Positions 1-8,014 of a stretch of DNA of 64,000 nt are shown here, piece by piece. Position 1 is the stretch's first letter. The number at the start of each line of letters is the position of its first letter. This DNA comes from JAGTVG01 sp963699805. GTDB taxonomy: Bacteria > Bacteroidota > Bacteroidia > Cytophagales > Cyclobacteriaceae. The stretch lies in contig CAVOVH010000005.1 of assembly GCA_963699805.1 (NCBI GenBank), forward strand, positions 558,001 to 622,000. Reading direction: 5' to 3'. Under the pieces are notes generated by a model. That model was not told where the DNA came from, made no database searches, and saw nothing but the letters and a program-made list of their open reading frames with translations. The position numbers and the translations under genes were made by a program.

Positions 1-667
1 TCTGTGTCATAGCCATGGGAAGAAAGGGTGAATCTGGATATTTGATGATGAAATCTTCATATTTCTGGAGTGTACCTCCCCTGATCTGATCTTCGAATAA
101 TAATTTGTCATAATTTTCTTTTGCCTTTGGAAATTGCCGAGATTCCGGATATTGTTCCATGTAACGATGATAAGCCTGGTATGTATTCTCCTCTTCCGTG
201 AGTTCATAAGCCAGCGCATTGCGATCCTGAATCGCTTCGTTAACGTAGGTGGAAGTGGTAAAATCCTCAATATAAGCATTATAATTTGCTATGGTATGTA
301 GTCTTTGGGCCCTTTCATAGCCTAAATAATCAAGTTTCATTTTTTGAGCCAAAATTATCGAATCATTGATCCCAGCTTTATTCAGTTTTTTCAGATCCTT
401 CTCTTCAATTTGATGGATCATTTCCTGACTGATCAGTATAAAATGATAGGCTGTATCAAGGTTTTTATCCTGAAACGAAGAATCATTATATAATAAAGAA
501 TAGACATAATAGGCCCCAGGATTGAGGCTGTCTTTTTCGATTGATTTTTCCAGGTATTTACTTAGTTTATCAAAATCCTGCTTCTCAAGTAATTTTAGTG
601 CATGTTTTTCATTCGCAAATGCACCGCTCATTGTATAAATCAACAAGAATAAAAATAGATAACGCAT
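1..667 (-). CDS. secreted helical-repeat (TPR-like) protein, 3' end outside window
   Basis: An open frame of 222 codons runs from an ATG at 667 leftwards off the window edge, so the C-terminus is missing. The N-terminus is a hydrophobic signal peptide ending near the Ala-Phe-Ala at residues 16-18. What follows is soluble and rich in Lys, Glu, Tyr and Leu, with helix pairs that look like tetratricopeptide repeats, including two spaced Tyr-Pro-(Glu/Asp)-Ser segments typical of outer-membrane-lipoprotein-style TPRs. I do not recognise a specific family. Bacteroidota proteins with this kind of N-terminus often carry WG repeats further on, but that part is outside the window. Export to the periplasm or outer membrane is inferred from the signal peptide only. 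Confidence 0.75.
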   Translation of the reverse strand, partial: MRYLFLFLLIYTMSGAFANEKHALKLLEKQDFDKLSKYLEKSIEKDSLNPGAYYVYSLLYNDSSFQDKNLDTAYHFILISQEMIHQIEEKDLKKLNKAGINDSIILAQKMKLDYLGYERAQRLHTIANYNAYIEDFTTSTYVNEAIQDRNALAYELTEEENTYQAYHRYMEQYPESRQFPKAKENYDKLLFEDQIRGGTLQKYEDFIIKYPDSPFLPMAMTQ

Positions 668-773
668 AACCAAAATCTTCTTCTTCCAATTATAACGATC
701 AAAATCAAGATGATTATTAATTGTTTAAAGTTATTTAAAAGTTATTGGATTATAAATAAAACTGATTTTTTAC

Positions 774-781
774 TATTTTTG
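774..781 (+). promoter_or_regulatory. candidate Bacteroidota -7 box (TAnnTTTG) for tRNA-Pro
   Basis: The sequence TATTTTTG matches the phylum's -7 consensus and lies about 50 bases before tRNA-Pro. No TTTG stands at the ideal 19-base distance upstream, so this is a half-match only. Confidence 0.35.
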
Positions 782-831
782 CTACCCCAATCAAATGGAT
801 TGGATTCATTTAATTAACCGGAAATCTTTTT

Positions 832-905
832 CGGGGTGTGGCGCAGTCCGGTAGCGCACTTGCATGGGGTGCAAGGGGTCGTCGGTTCAAATCCGGCCAC
901 CCCGA
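832..905 (+). tRNA. tRNA-Pro (anticodon GGG)
   Basis: A complete cloverleaf can be folded. The seven-base acceptor stem CGGGGTG pairs with CACCCCG at 898-904 and is followed by discriminator A. The anticodon stem CTTGC/GCAAG closes a seven-base loop ATGGGGT giving anticodon GGG. The T-arm contains GGTTCAAATCC. No CCA is encoded. A hairpin terminator follows 4 bases downstream, so it is probably transcribed alone. Confidence 0.96.
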
Positions 906-909
906 CTTG

Positions 910-954
910 GCCCGTCGAAGCCTGGATTATACCTGGCGAAGGCGGGCTTTTTAT
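910..954 (+). terminator. Rho-independent terminator after tRNA-Pro
   Basis: GCCCG at 910-914 pairs with CGGGC at 943-947, and an inner arm CGAAGCC...GGCGAAG extends the stem. A T-rich tract follows from 948. The inner arm resembles the hairpin beside tRNA-Ala at 35831-35856. Confidence 0.75.
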
Positions 955-1055
955 TTAATTTGCTCTAAGAACTGTTACTACATCATGAACGGCAGATTAC
1001 TGATTAATGATTATAGTCCAGGTGGAATAATTAAATCAATAAGACAAGGAAAGAC

Positions 1056-1756
1056 CTACACATTCACCTGCTGTCCCATTTCAAATACCCGGGTGAGAGC
1101 CAGATGAAAAAAGCGTGTTGCATCCTGAGCATTATCTGACATGATTTCAAAAAGCCGGCCTTGTATCATATTAATACCAATGTCCTTCTTGGCGACTAAT
1201 GTCTCCCGTCCGATGAAATAAGTCACTTCTTCCGGATCGATCTTCAACGTTTTTTCTTCAATGCTGATCGACTGGATCAGAGGTTGTATATCCACTCGCT
1301 GAACATAACCATATTCTGTGATGATCAGATAGAAATTCTTACCCATTTCCTTCAACGACCAATGTTTGTTTTTTCGAATAACTGGAATATTTCTTATTTC
1401 GATGGTCAGAATTAAGATCTTTTCGTGAATTACTTAATTATGCTTCAGGTTATGTTCAAGAGCCGACGGGACATGTGTTGAATTACTGTAAAGATAAATA
1501 GCAGTTCCTTTCACACGTTCAAAATCTTTCTCTTGCAATGAACTCACAAATTTTTCAAGTGAGGTTGATACTTCTCCAATTTTGATCCTGACCAAATTCC
1601 GCCCTTTTCGCCAAAGTGGACATCAATAAATAAATGAAAGCTGCTACCAGCAGAGGCACCCACCCCCCACGCAATATTTCAAAAAATTAGCAGAAAGGTA
1701 ACCCAGATCTATCATCAGGAAAAAAAGGTTATCCCGATTGCGATCAATAAACTCCA
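1056..1756 (-). pseudogene. kup: decayed KUP-family potassium transporter, C-terminal part
   Basis: Read on the minus strand, three frames together give the second half of a KUP potassium permease. From about 1718 one frame reads FLMIDLGYLSANFLK; the next frame, from about 1680, reads LRGGWVPLLVAAF; the frame returns at 1613 with WRKGRNL and then the cytoplasmic tail, including VPSALEHNLKHN. A TAA at 1434-1436 sits where homologues have Lys. Coding continues through it with IDPEEVTYFIGRETLV, the conserved tail motif of Kup, and ends at 1056. The first two-thirds of the protein is absent. So there are two compensating frameshifts, one nonsense codon and a 5' truncation. The 99-codon open frame at 1056-1355 is the tail of this gene, not an independent protein. 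An intact, clearly different Kup is at 18645-20573. Confidence 0.85.
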
Positions 1757-1824
1757 ATTCAACATTGAATTGAGATCACAAAAAACAGTCAAAATTGATC
1801 CCTGTATATTTATAAGCTTGGGAT

Positions 1825-2355
1825 TTACTGAAAATATTTCAATGCCTTCGCAGCTTCAATGGGTATCTTTTCTAGTGCACCACTCTCATTTCCCAGGGCT
1901 TCCAGGAGATCTATAAATTTTACTCTTTCCAGTTCATCCAGTACACCCCAGAGAACATGATGGGCTCCTTCACGGACATAGATAGAATCGCTATGATGTT
2001 TTACTTCCCTCAATAAAGGAATGATGCTTGCTTCACCGATATTGATCAGTCCCTGGGCGGCTATCCACCGGATGTCCGATTCTTCATCCACCAATAAATT
2101 AATCAGGACCGGTATGGACCTTACATCCCCCAATTGTTCCAATATTTTACCTGCCTCCCACCGGAGCTGAATGTCTTCGGTTTCAGTTACCTGGTGGATA
2201 TATGGAATAATCTCTTTGCCATGCCTTACCAGTTTTTCCCTGGCTGCTTTTCGGATCATCCCGTCTTCATCAGCAAGTTTAATAACTAGTTTTGCAATAT
2301 CGACCGGAAATTCTTCAAGATCGATATCCAATTCTCTATTATCTCGTTTTTTCAT
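1825..2355 (-). CDS. HEAT-repeat protein
   Basis: A 176-residue soluble protein made of about four HEAT/PBS-lyase-type helical repeats between residues 20 and 150, seen as recurring patterns such as IRKAAREKL, LRWEAGKIL, IRWIAAQGL and VREGAHHVL about 30-38 residues apart. Such repeats are protein-protein adaptors. There is no catalytic motif, signal peptide or membrane segment, so it is probably cytoplasmic. It starts at an ATG at 2355, about 45 bases after the end of the split ATPase gene on the same strand. Co-transcription is possible, but a functional link is inference only. Confidence 0.85.
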   Translation of the reverse strand: MKKRDNRELDIDLEEFPVDIAKLVIKLADEDGMIRKAAREKLVRHGKEIIPYIHQVTETEDIQLRWEAGKILEQLGDVRSIPVLINLLVDEESDIRWIAAQGLINIGEASIIPLLREVKHHSDSIYVREGAHHVLWGVLDELERVKFIDLLEALGNESGALEKIPIEAAKALKYFQ

Positions 2356-2401
2356 TATTAATTAATCATTTAATCTTAGCAAACAATATAATCAGTAGGA
2401 T

Positions 2402-2734
2402 CTATTTTTCCATTAGGTTCCATACTGATTTTCCTTCCTCAATGAAATTATAAACAAATATTTTTGTCAAATCTTCCAATAAAAACCAGGTCAGGCAATA
2501 AGCCCAAATCAGGCCTGCCAACTTCCAGCCAATCGGAGCCATAAATAATCCATAAACTGCGATCAGGGTAGCAATGATTTGTGTAATTAAAACAACAAAA
2601 AAGAGGATCCCTGATGGTTTTTTCGTCCAGAAATTACCTTTTGTCCGGGTTACAAAAATGGTTAGATGTCCCGCAATCGATAATTTAAGATAAATCAGGG
2701 TTTGAAGAATATCATTCGACATATGCAAAAAGTG
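2402..2734 (-). pseudogene. C-terminal membrane part of the P-type H+-ATPase, separated by an in-frame TAA
   Basis: This stretch is in exactly the same frame as the ATPase gene at 2735-4837 and directly continues it after a TAA at 2735-2737. It encodes about 110 residues with the last transmembrane helices of PMA1-type pumps: the motif LKLSIAGHLTIFVTRT and the helices around IAVYGLFMAPIGW match that family's C-terminus. A TTG-CAT-ATG lies three codons after the stop, so reinitiation could produce it as a separate small polypeptide. The simplest reading is a single nonsense mutation in an otherwise intact gene of about 812 residues. Confidence 0.8.
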
Positions 2735-4837
2735 TTAACCTACATAAAGTACTCCAAAAGGTTCCACCACTCCCAAGACTCCCAGTACAGAGGCCAGGGT
2801 AAATACCAGGTGCATATTCCAGGCTTCGGGTTTATTAAAGCCTCGTACATTATCATAGGCAATTGACAATATAGCACCGTCATTCAACAATGTTAATAAT
2901 ACGATCATGATGGCAGTGACCGGATATAAATTAAAAGTAAGAATAGATAAGGTCATGAATAATAATATCCTTACTGTCTCATTCATTCTGTAGATGGTAT
3001 AACTATTCATCCGCTGAAAAATTTTCCGGCTTTCCTTGATCGCATCAATGATCACGGAAAGACCCGGTTCCATCAGTACAATGGCAGAAGCCGCTCTGGC
3101 AGCCGTGGTGGCTCCTGAAACTGCGATCCCCGCATCAGCTTTCTTTAGTGCCGGAGCATCATTTACCCCGTCTCCTGTCATGGCTACCATATGATTTTTA
3201 CGTTGAAGGACATCAACAATATGATATTTGTGTTCGGGGTAGACTTCAGCAAATACATCCGTATTCTCAATCTGATCTTCCATTCTGCCATGCTGATGGT
3301 GTTTAACATCCTGAAATACGCTTGCATTCAGGACCCGGTTTCCCAAACCAAGTTTTTCAGCGTTTTCCCATGCTTTGGCTTCCTGGTCACCCGTAACCAT
3401 TTTTATTTGAATTCCCATTTTTTTAGCCGCATTGATGGTGGCTTTTGAGTCATCCCTGGGCGGATCAAAAAGAGGAATTAATCCGAGAAATTCATAGTGC
3501 TTGTCATCCCTGGACCGCGCCACTCCAAGCGTCCGGTATCCTTTTTCGGCAAAATCCTTAATTTTTGCCTTCACTTTCTCCTTTATATCCTCTGTGGCAT
3601 CTGATAAGTTTAAGATTACTTGCGGCGCTCCTTTTGTGACGTAAAGATCTTTCCCGTCCGAATCATGTATCTGGGCTTTTGTTTTTTTGTGGACCGGATC
3701 AAAGGGCTCGAAATGAACCATCTTGTACGAATTCAAACTTTCCTTTTCTTTATAGGCATTCAGTATGGCAATATCGATTGGATCATCGTTCTCTTTTTTG
3801 GAGGCCCGACAAGCTGCTTTCAGCACATCATCCGGGGAAACATCCATCAGCGTAAAAATATCTCCTACCACCAGTTTATTCTGAGTTAATGTACCGGTCT
3901 TATCTGAACATAAAATATCAATACCTGCCATTTCTTCAATGGAAGATAACTTTCTTACTATGGCCTGTTTTTTAGATAACAATCTGGCGCCCACCAACAT
4001 GGTCACTGACAATACCGTGGGCATGGCCAGGGGAATGGCTGCGATGGTCAATACAAGACAAAACCGTAAAATAGCCAGGAATTCATCTCCCCGGTACAGG
4101 CTGACGGCCAGGATCAGGATCACGAGAATCAGTGCTATGATGATTAGGTAATTACCGATCTTTAAAACAGCCTTCTGAAAATGACTGATTAACTTTGTTT
4201 CCTCGACCAGGGTAGTAGTCTTTCCAAAAAATGTATTTGTACCGGCACCTGTAACAACGGCATTGGATTCTCCCTGTTTAATGACCGAACCCGAAAATAT
4301 TTTGTCATCCTCTTTTTTATCCACGGTAAGCGATTCTCCAGTCAAAGCAGATTGATCCACTTTCAGGTTCTCACTTTCAATCAATATGGCGTCGGCCGGT
4401 ACGATATCTCCCATTCGCAATCTGATTACATCCCCCGGAATCAGCTCATGGGAAGGAATACTCTTCCAATTTGAATCCCGTAAAGTTCTTGCTGAAATGG
4501 CCAGTTTATCCTTCAATGCCTGAACGGCATTATCTGCCTGATGTTCCTCAATAAAACCTACAATGGCATTGGTAAAAAGTAATAAAAGGATAATCCCGAA
4601 ATCTGTCCAGTCCTGGACGAAGGCCGAAAGGATGATTGCAATTTCAATCATCCAGGGAATGGGTCCCCAGAAATACTGTAAAAACTTGAGGAATGGACTT
4701 ACCTTCTTTTCTGAGATCTCATTAAAACCAAACTTCTCCAGTTTTTCCTTGACCTGTTCCTGTGTCAATCCTTTTTCCGATGAGGCTAGATTTTTGATCG
4801 CCTCCTGTGCAGATGCAAAGGCTTTTTCCTTTTTCAT
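2735..4837 (-). CDS. plasma-membrane H+-translocating P-type ATPase (PMA1/P3A type), stopped early by TAA
   Basis: A cation-pumping P-type ATPase that couples ATP hydrolysis to proton export across the inner membrane. From the N-terminus it shows a cytoplasmic cation-ATPase N-domain, two membrane helices (about residues 52-98), the actuator loop with TGES near 168, the IPLAMP helix near 270, the phosphorylation motif DKTGTLT near 314 and the hinge GDGVNDAP near 557. The chosen start is ATG at 4837; a TTG two codons earlier is possible. It ends after about 700 residues, where family members run on for roughly 110 more with the last two to four membrane helices. Those residues lie in frame immediately downstream (2402-2734). 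Everything else in the gene is clean, so the stop is recent, a sequence error, or tolerated by reinitiation. Confidence 0.85.
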   Translation of the reverse strand: MKKEKAFASAQEAIKNLASSEKGLTQEQVKEKLEKFGFNEISEKKVSPFLKFLQYFWGPIPWMIEIAIILSAFVQDWTDFGIILLLLFTNAIVGFIEEHQADNAVQALKDKLAISARTLRDSNWKSIPSHELIPGDVIRLRMGDIVPADAILIESENLKVDQSALTGESLTVDKKEDDKIFSGSVIKQGESNAVVTGAGTNTFFGKTTTLVEETKLISHFQKAVLKIGNYLIIIALILVILILAVSLYRGDEFLAILRFCLVLTIAAIPLAMPTVLSVTMLVGARLLSKKQAIVRKLSSIEEMAGIDILCSDKTGTLTQNKLVVGDIFTLMDVSPDDVLKAACRASKKENDDPIDIAILNAYKEKESLNSYKMVHFEPFDPVHKKTKAQIHDSDGKDLYVTKGAPQVILNLSDATEDIKEKVKAKIKDFAEKGYRTLGVARSRDDKHYEFLGLIPLFDPPRDDSKATINAAKKMGIQIKMVTGDQEAKAWENAEKLGLGNRVLNASVFQDVKHHQHGRMEDQIENTDVFAEVYPEHKYHIVDVLQRKNHMVAMTGDGVNDAPALKKADAGIAVSGATTAARAASAIVLMEPGLSVIIDAIKESRKIFQRMNSYTIYRMNETVRILLFMTLSILTFNLYPVTAIMIVLLTLLNDGAILSIAYDNVRGFNKPEAWNMHLVFTLASVLGVLGVVEPFGVLYVG

Positions 4838-5286
4838 TATCAATTGGATTGCGTTTGTTAAGAATTTTAAGACATGGAAATCTGAAAATCAGATATTGTA
4901 TCAGATATAAAAACATTACCATAATTACTATTCTTACATACGATCCCGCTCCATTATAGATTATCAGAGCTCTCATTAATTTTTGCCAGCTTCCAATTAT
5001 TGAAAGATCTTTATGAGAAATCCCTCCGGATAGTTTTTATAATGGATGCGATAACATCCAATCCAGGAGGAGGCCTGGAGCAAGCATAACCAAGGTAATT
5101 ATAAATAGTTTCACCAGAAAGGATAAGAAAAGCATGCGCCGGCCTAGTGCCAGTCTATTAAATATTTTACATTTAATTTAGTATATAATTGATTATCAGA
5201 TAGTTGTTAATTTTGGCATAAGCTTTGCTAATTATTAATTGGCGCCAGGTTTCAGAATGATGTTGAACCATATAAAGTTAAAAGTC
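4838..5286. other. intergenic region between divergent genes
   Basis: About 450 AT-rich bases between the H+-ATPase gene (leftward) and the secreted protein gene (rightward). Apart from a possible -7 box at 5208-5215 I see no RNA gene, repeat or coding signal. Open frames crossing it are antisense extensions of neighbours. Confidence 0.6.
5208..5215 (+). promoter_or_regulatory. candidate -7 box for the secreted protein gene
   Basis: TAATTTTG fits TAnnTTTG and lies about 70 bases before the ATG at 5287. The nearest upstream TTG is only 16 bases away rather than 19, so the match is incomplete. Confidence 0.35.
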
Positions 5287-5997
5287 ATGAAAACGAAAAG
5301 ATTATCAATACCGATTAGTATCTTCCTCAGCCTGATCTTGATGCTGAGTGCCGAGATCACTTTCGGACAAGGAAGATCAACCAGAGGCCGGAATGAAAGT
5401 TCCACTAATAATACATCAAGCCGTAGTACACGGGTTGAAAGCAGCCCAAGTCGAGATCGCGTATCTTACTCGAATAGCAGAAATGAGAGAAGCAGCTATA
5501 ACTATTCAAAAAACGGCCGCAGCAGTAATCAAACCAAGAGTAATACCTATGAATATACTCCAAGGACAAATAATAACAATACCAATAAGACCACTAATCA
5601 GTCTTATACTAATACAGGATCAAAGTATAATTATGAGAAAAAACATGTTCATCATAATTATATAAATAACTATTCATATCATCATCCCAAGACGTATTAT
5701 ACGTGGCATTATCCAGCTCCTTGGGAATATGCACCCCATGCCATCGTATTCCAACATACTCATGGCAATTATTTTTATCATCATGGAAGATTCTACCGGT
5801 ATCAACCGGCAAGAGGATATTATCTGGTTGGAATTCCTTCAGGTGTAGTTTTTGAGTATCTTCCGATGGGATATGAAGAAGTCTTTATCGGTAGCCATTT
5901 ATTCTACCGATATGGAGAGGTGTATTTTGAATACTCTCCCTGGGGATACAGGATTATACCACGCCCGAGTGGAATCGTAATTACAGCTCATTTCTAA
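5287..5997 (+). CDS. secreted Asn/Ser/Tyr-rich protein with DUF6515-like C-terminus
   Basis: The likely start is the ATG at 5287 (MKTKRLSIP), which gives a normal signal peptide cleaved after a Phe-Gly-Gln; an earlier in-frame ATG would place 16 residues before it. Residues 25-110 are low complexity, dominated by Asn, Ser, Arg, Thr and Tyr. A His/Tyr-rich stretch follows, then two or three short repeats of the FYxxGxFYRY...GYYLVGIPSG kind, which resemble the DUF6515 family of Bacteroidota exported proteins. No enzymatic motif is visible. A periplasmic or surface role is inferred. A strong hairpin terminator follows the stop, so it is monocistronic. Confidence 0.75.
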   Translation: MKTKRLSIPISIFLSLILMLSAEITFGQGRSTRGRNESSTNNTSSRSTRVESSPSRDRVSYSNSRNERSSYNYSKNGRSSNQTKSNTYEYTPRTNNNNTNKTTNQSYTNTGSKYNYEKKHVHHNYINNYSYHHPKTYYTWHYPAPWEYAPHAIVFQHTHGNYFYHHGRFYRYQPARGYYLVGIPSGVVFEYLPMGYEEVFIGSHLFYRYGEVYFEYSPWGYRIIPRPSGIVITAHF

Positions 5998-6013
5998 TTC
6001 CTGGTAATCAATA

Positions 6014-6042
6014 AAAAAACCCCGGAAATCCGGGGTTTTTTT
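6014..6042. terminator. bidirectional Rho-independent terminator
   Basis: An A-run, the perfect palindrome CCCCGG-AAAT-CCGGGG, then a T-run. It separates the rightward gene ending at 5997 from the leftward gene ending at 6094 and can serve both. Confidence 0.9.
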
Positions 6043-6093
6043 ATTGATTATAATTTAACCCTGCCCATTTATTGAAAACAGATCAATTATGAT

Positions 6094-8004
6094 TTATTTC
6101 TCAAAAAGCAATTTCCTGATACCCTGAACAATATCCGGTATAATATGCGGATTCCGCATAATGGATTTATCAGCTCTTATTTCGAGATCGCCATTTATTA
6201 ATCTGGATAGTATGGGACGGACTACCTTCCCCGAGGCAGACTTGGGAAGTTCCCTGACAAACTGAATGATATTGGGTATGGCGGATTTACCAATCAAAGT
6301 GAAGACCTGCTCCAGAATCTCTTCTTTAACGTTTTCAGTTCCAGTTTTATATTCCGTACTGACAACAAAGGCATATATCCCAGCACCATCGATTGGATGT
6401 GGATACATTACAACAGCTGATTCCAATACTTTTCCATGCCGGTTGATCGCGTTTTCAATTTCCAGAATGCTATATCGTTGACCGTGAATATTGATCACAT
6501 CATCTACCCGCCCAGTAATTTTTATCCTACCTTCCTCATCGATCAGGGCGCCATCCCCCGTAAAATAATAACCTTCCTTTTTTGAAAAATAGGTAGAATA
6601 ATAACTTTCAGGATCCTTCCAGATATTTCGAGCCATGGAAGGCCATGGATTTTTAATAAATAATAACCCATCTTGATTACTTGTCCTGATTTCATTTCCC
6701 TCCAGATCCAGGAGAATGATTTCAATTCCCTGAAATGGTTCGCCTGAATAACCAGGCCTGGGCTTTCTGGCCGGACTCGGATATATCAATATGGTACCTG
6801 TTTCAGTTTGGAGCCAGGTATCGAGGATTGGACATTTTTCTTTTCCAATATGGATATTAAACCAATGCCATGTATGTTCGTCAATGGGCTCACCCACAAT
6901 TCCCAATAGCCGAAGTGAATTCAGGGAATAGGAAACGATCTCATCAAGATCAGATGCTTTGATGGTTCTGATGGATGTAGGAGAAGTATAAAAAATGGTT
7001 ACATTGTGCTTATCGATAATTTCGCATAACCTGGAAGTATCAGGATAGGTAGGTGATCCTTCATACATGACTACGGTGGCTCCATTTAATAAGGGTCCAT
7101 AGACCAGCATGGAATGCCCGGTAATCCAGGCTGCATCGGCGGTACAGTAGAAAATATCGTTTTCTTTAATGTTGAATATTTCTTTGAATGCATATCCGGT
7201 TTGCACCATATACCCGCCGCAGGTATGAAGAATACCTGCTGGTTTTCCCATGTTTCCCGAAGTATATAAAATAAATAATGGGTCTTCTGTATCCATGATC
7301 TCTGGTTCAGGATATGATCTGATTTCATGGATTTCATCCTCATACCACACATCCCTTCCTTCTTCCATATTTACGGCCCATCCTAGCCTCTCGATCACAA
7401 TCACTCTTTCTACAGAATCATCTTCCAGGAGTGCCTCATCCATTATTCTTTTCAGGGGAATCTGTTTAGCTCCATGGTTCAGGCCGTCGGAGGTGATGAC
7501 CAGTCTGACCTCGGAATCCCTGATCCTCTCTGCGATCGCGAGTGCGGAGAAATCAGAAAAGATTACGACGTGGATGGCCCCAATCCTGGCACATGCCAGT
7601 ATGGCAATCAAAGTCTCAGGAATCATGGGCATATAAATACAGACCCGATCCCCTTTATTGACTCCATTGTTTTTTAAAACAGCTGCAAAACGGCTAACGC
7701 TTACATACAATTCCTTGTAGGTAAATCTGATATATTTTTCCCTGGGATCATTCGGTTCCCAGATGAGGGCCAACTTATTACCACGGGTTTCAAGATGCCT
7801 ATCGAGGCAATTTTTCGAAATATTGAGTTTACCGTCAACAAACCATTTGAATTCTGTTGATGAGAAATCCCCATCCGTCAGTTTTTTCCAGGATTCATCC
7901 CATTGAAATGAATGAGCTGCTTCCTCCCAGAAACGGAGCGAAGGAGTTCTCCCCTTAAAATTATCCTCGTCCTCCATAACTTGCATTCCATTTTCCTCTG
8001 ACAT
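6094..8004 (-). CDS. acetyl-CoA-synthetase-like acyl-CoA synthetase with altered motifs
   Basis: An AMP-forming acyl-CoA synthetase of the Acs subgroup, about 636 residues, with the Acs N-terminal domain, AMP-binding core and C-terminal lid. The family activates a carboxylate with ATP and transfers it to CoA. Several key positions differ from normal Acs. The A3 loop reads TSGNMGKPAG instead of TSGSTGKPKG. ADVGW is ADAAW. WWQTETG is WLQTETG, replacing the Trp that limits Acs to acetate. The lid motif is SASGKVVR, which keeps the lysine used for adenylation and acetyl regulation. The start is taken as ATG 8004, 10 bases after the symporter stop; an upstream ATG at 8046 would overlap that gene. 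It is the last gene of the DUF4212-symporter-synthetase operon, which suggests activation of an imported short-chain acid. Substrate uncertain; possibly impaired. Confidence 0.85.
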   Translation of the reverse strand: MSEENGMQVMEDEDNFKGRTPSLRFWEEAAHSFQWDESWKKLTDGDFSSTEFKWFVDGKLNISKNCLDRHLETRGNKLALIWEPNDPREKYIRFTYKELYVSVSRFAAVLKNNGVNKGDRVCIYMPMIPETLIAILACARIGAIHVVIFSDFSALAIAERIRDSEVRLVITSDGLNHGAKQIPLKRIMDEALLEDDSVERVIVIERLGWAVNMEEGRDVWYEDEIHEIRSYPEPEIMDTEDPLFILYTSGNMGKPAGILHTCGGYMVQTGYAFKEIFNIKENDIFYCTADAAWITGHSMLVYGPLLNGATVVMYEGSPTYPDTSRLCEIIDKHNVTIFYTSPTSIRTIKASDLDEIVSYSLNSLRLLGIVGEPIDEHTWHWFNIHIGKEKCPILDTWLQTETGTILIYPSPARKPRPGYSGEPFQGIEIILLDLEGNEIRTSNQDGLLFIKNPWPSMARNIWKDPESYYSTYFSKKEGYYFTGDGALIDEEGRIKITGRVDDVINIHGQRYSILEIENAINRHGKVLESAVVMYPHPIDGAGIYAFVVSTEYKTGTENVKEEILEQVFTLIGKSAIPNIIQFVRELPKSASGKVVRPILSRLINGDLEIRADKSIMRNPHIIPDIVQGIRKLLFEK

Positions 8005-8014
8005 ATTTACAGAT

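Noticed and set aside
838..1107. Plus-strand open frame over tRNA-Pro
   Set aside because: It reads through the tRNA and its terminator and is not a protein gene.
1056..1355. Stand-alone 99-residue hypothetical gene
   Set aside because: Its sequence is the C-terminal tail of the decayed Kup and it starts at an arbitrary TTG.
1434..2737. TAA recoded as a sense codon (in-frame TAA in kup and in the H+-ATPase)
   Set aside because: Many intact genes here end in TAA and release factor 1 is normal; the kup copy also has frameshifts, so mutation is simpler.
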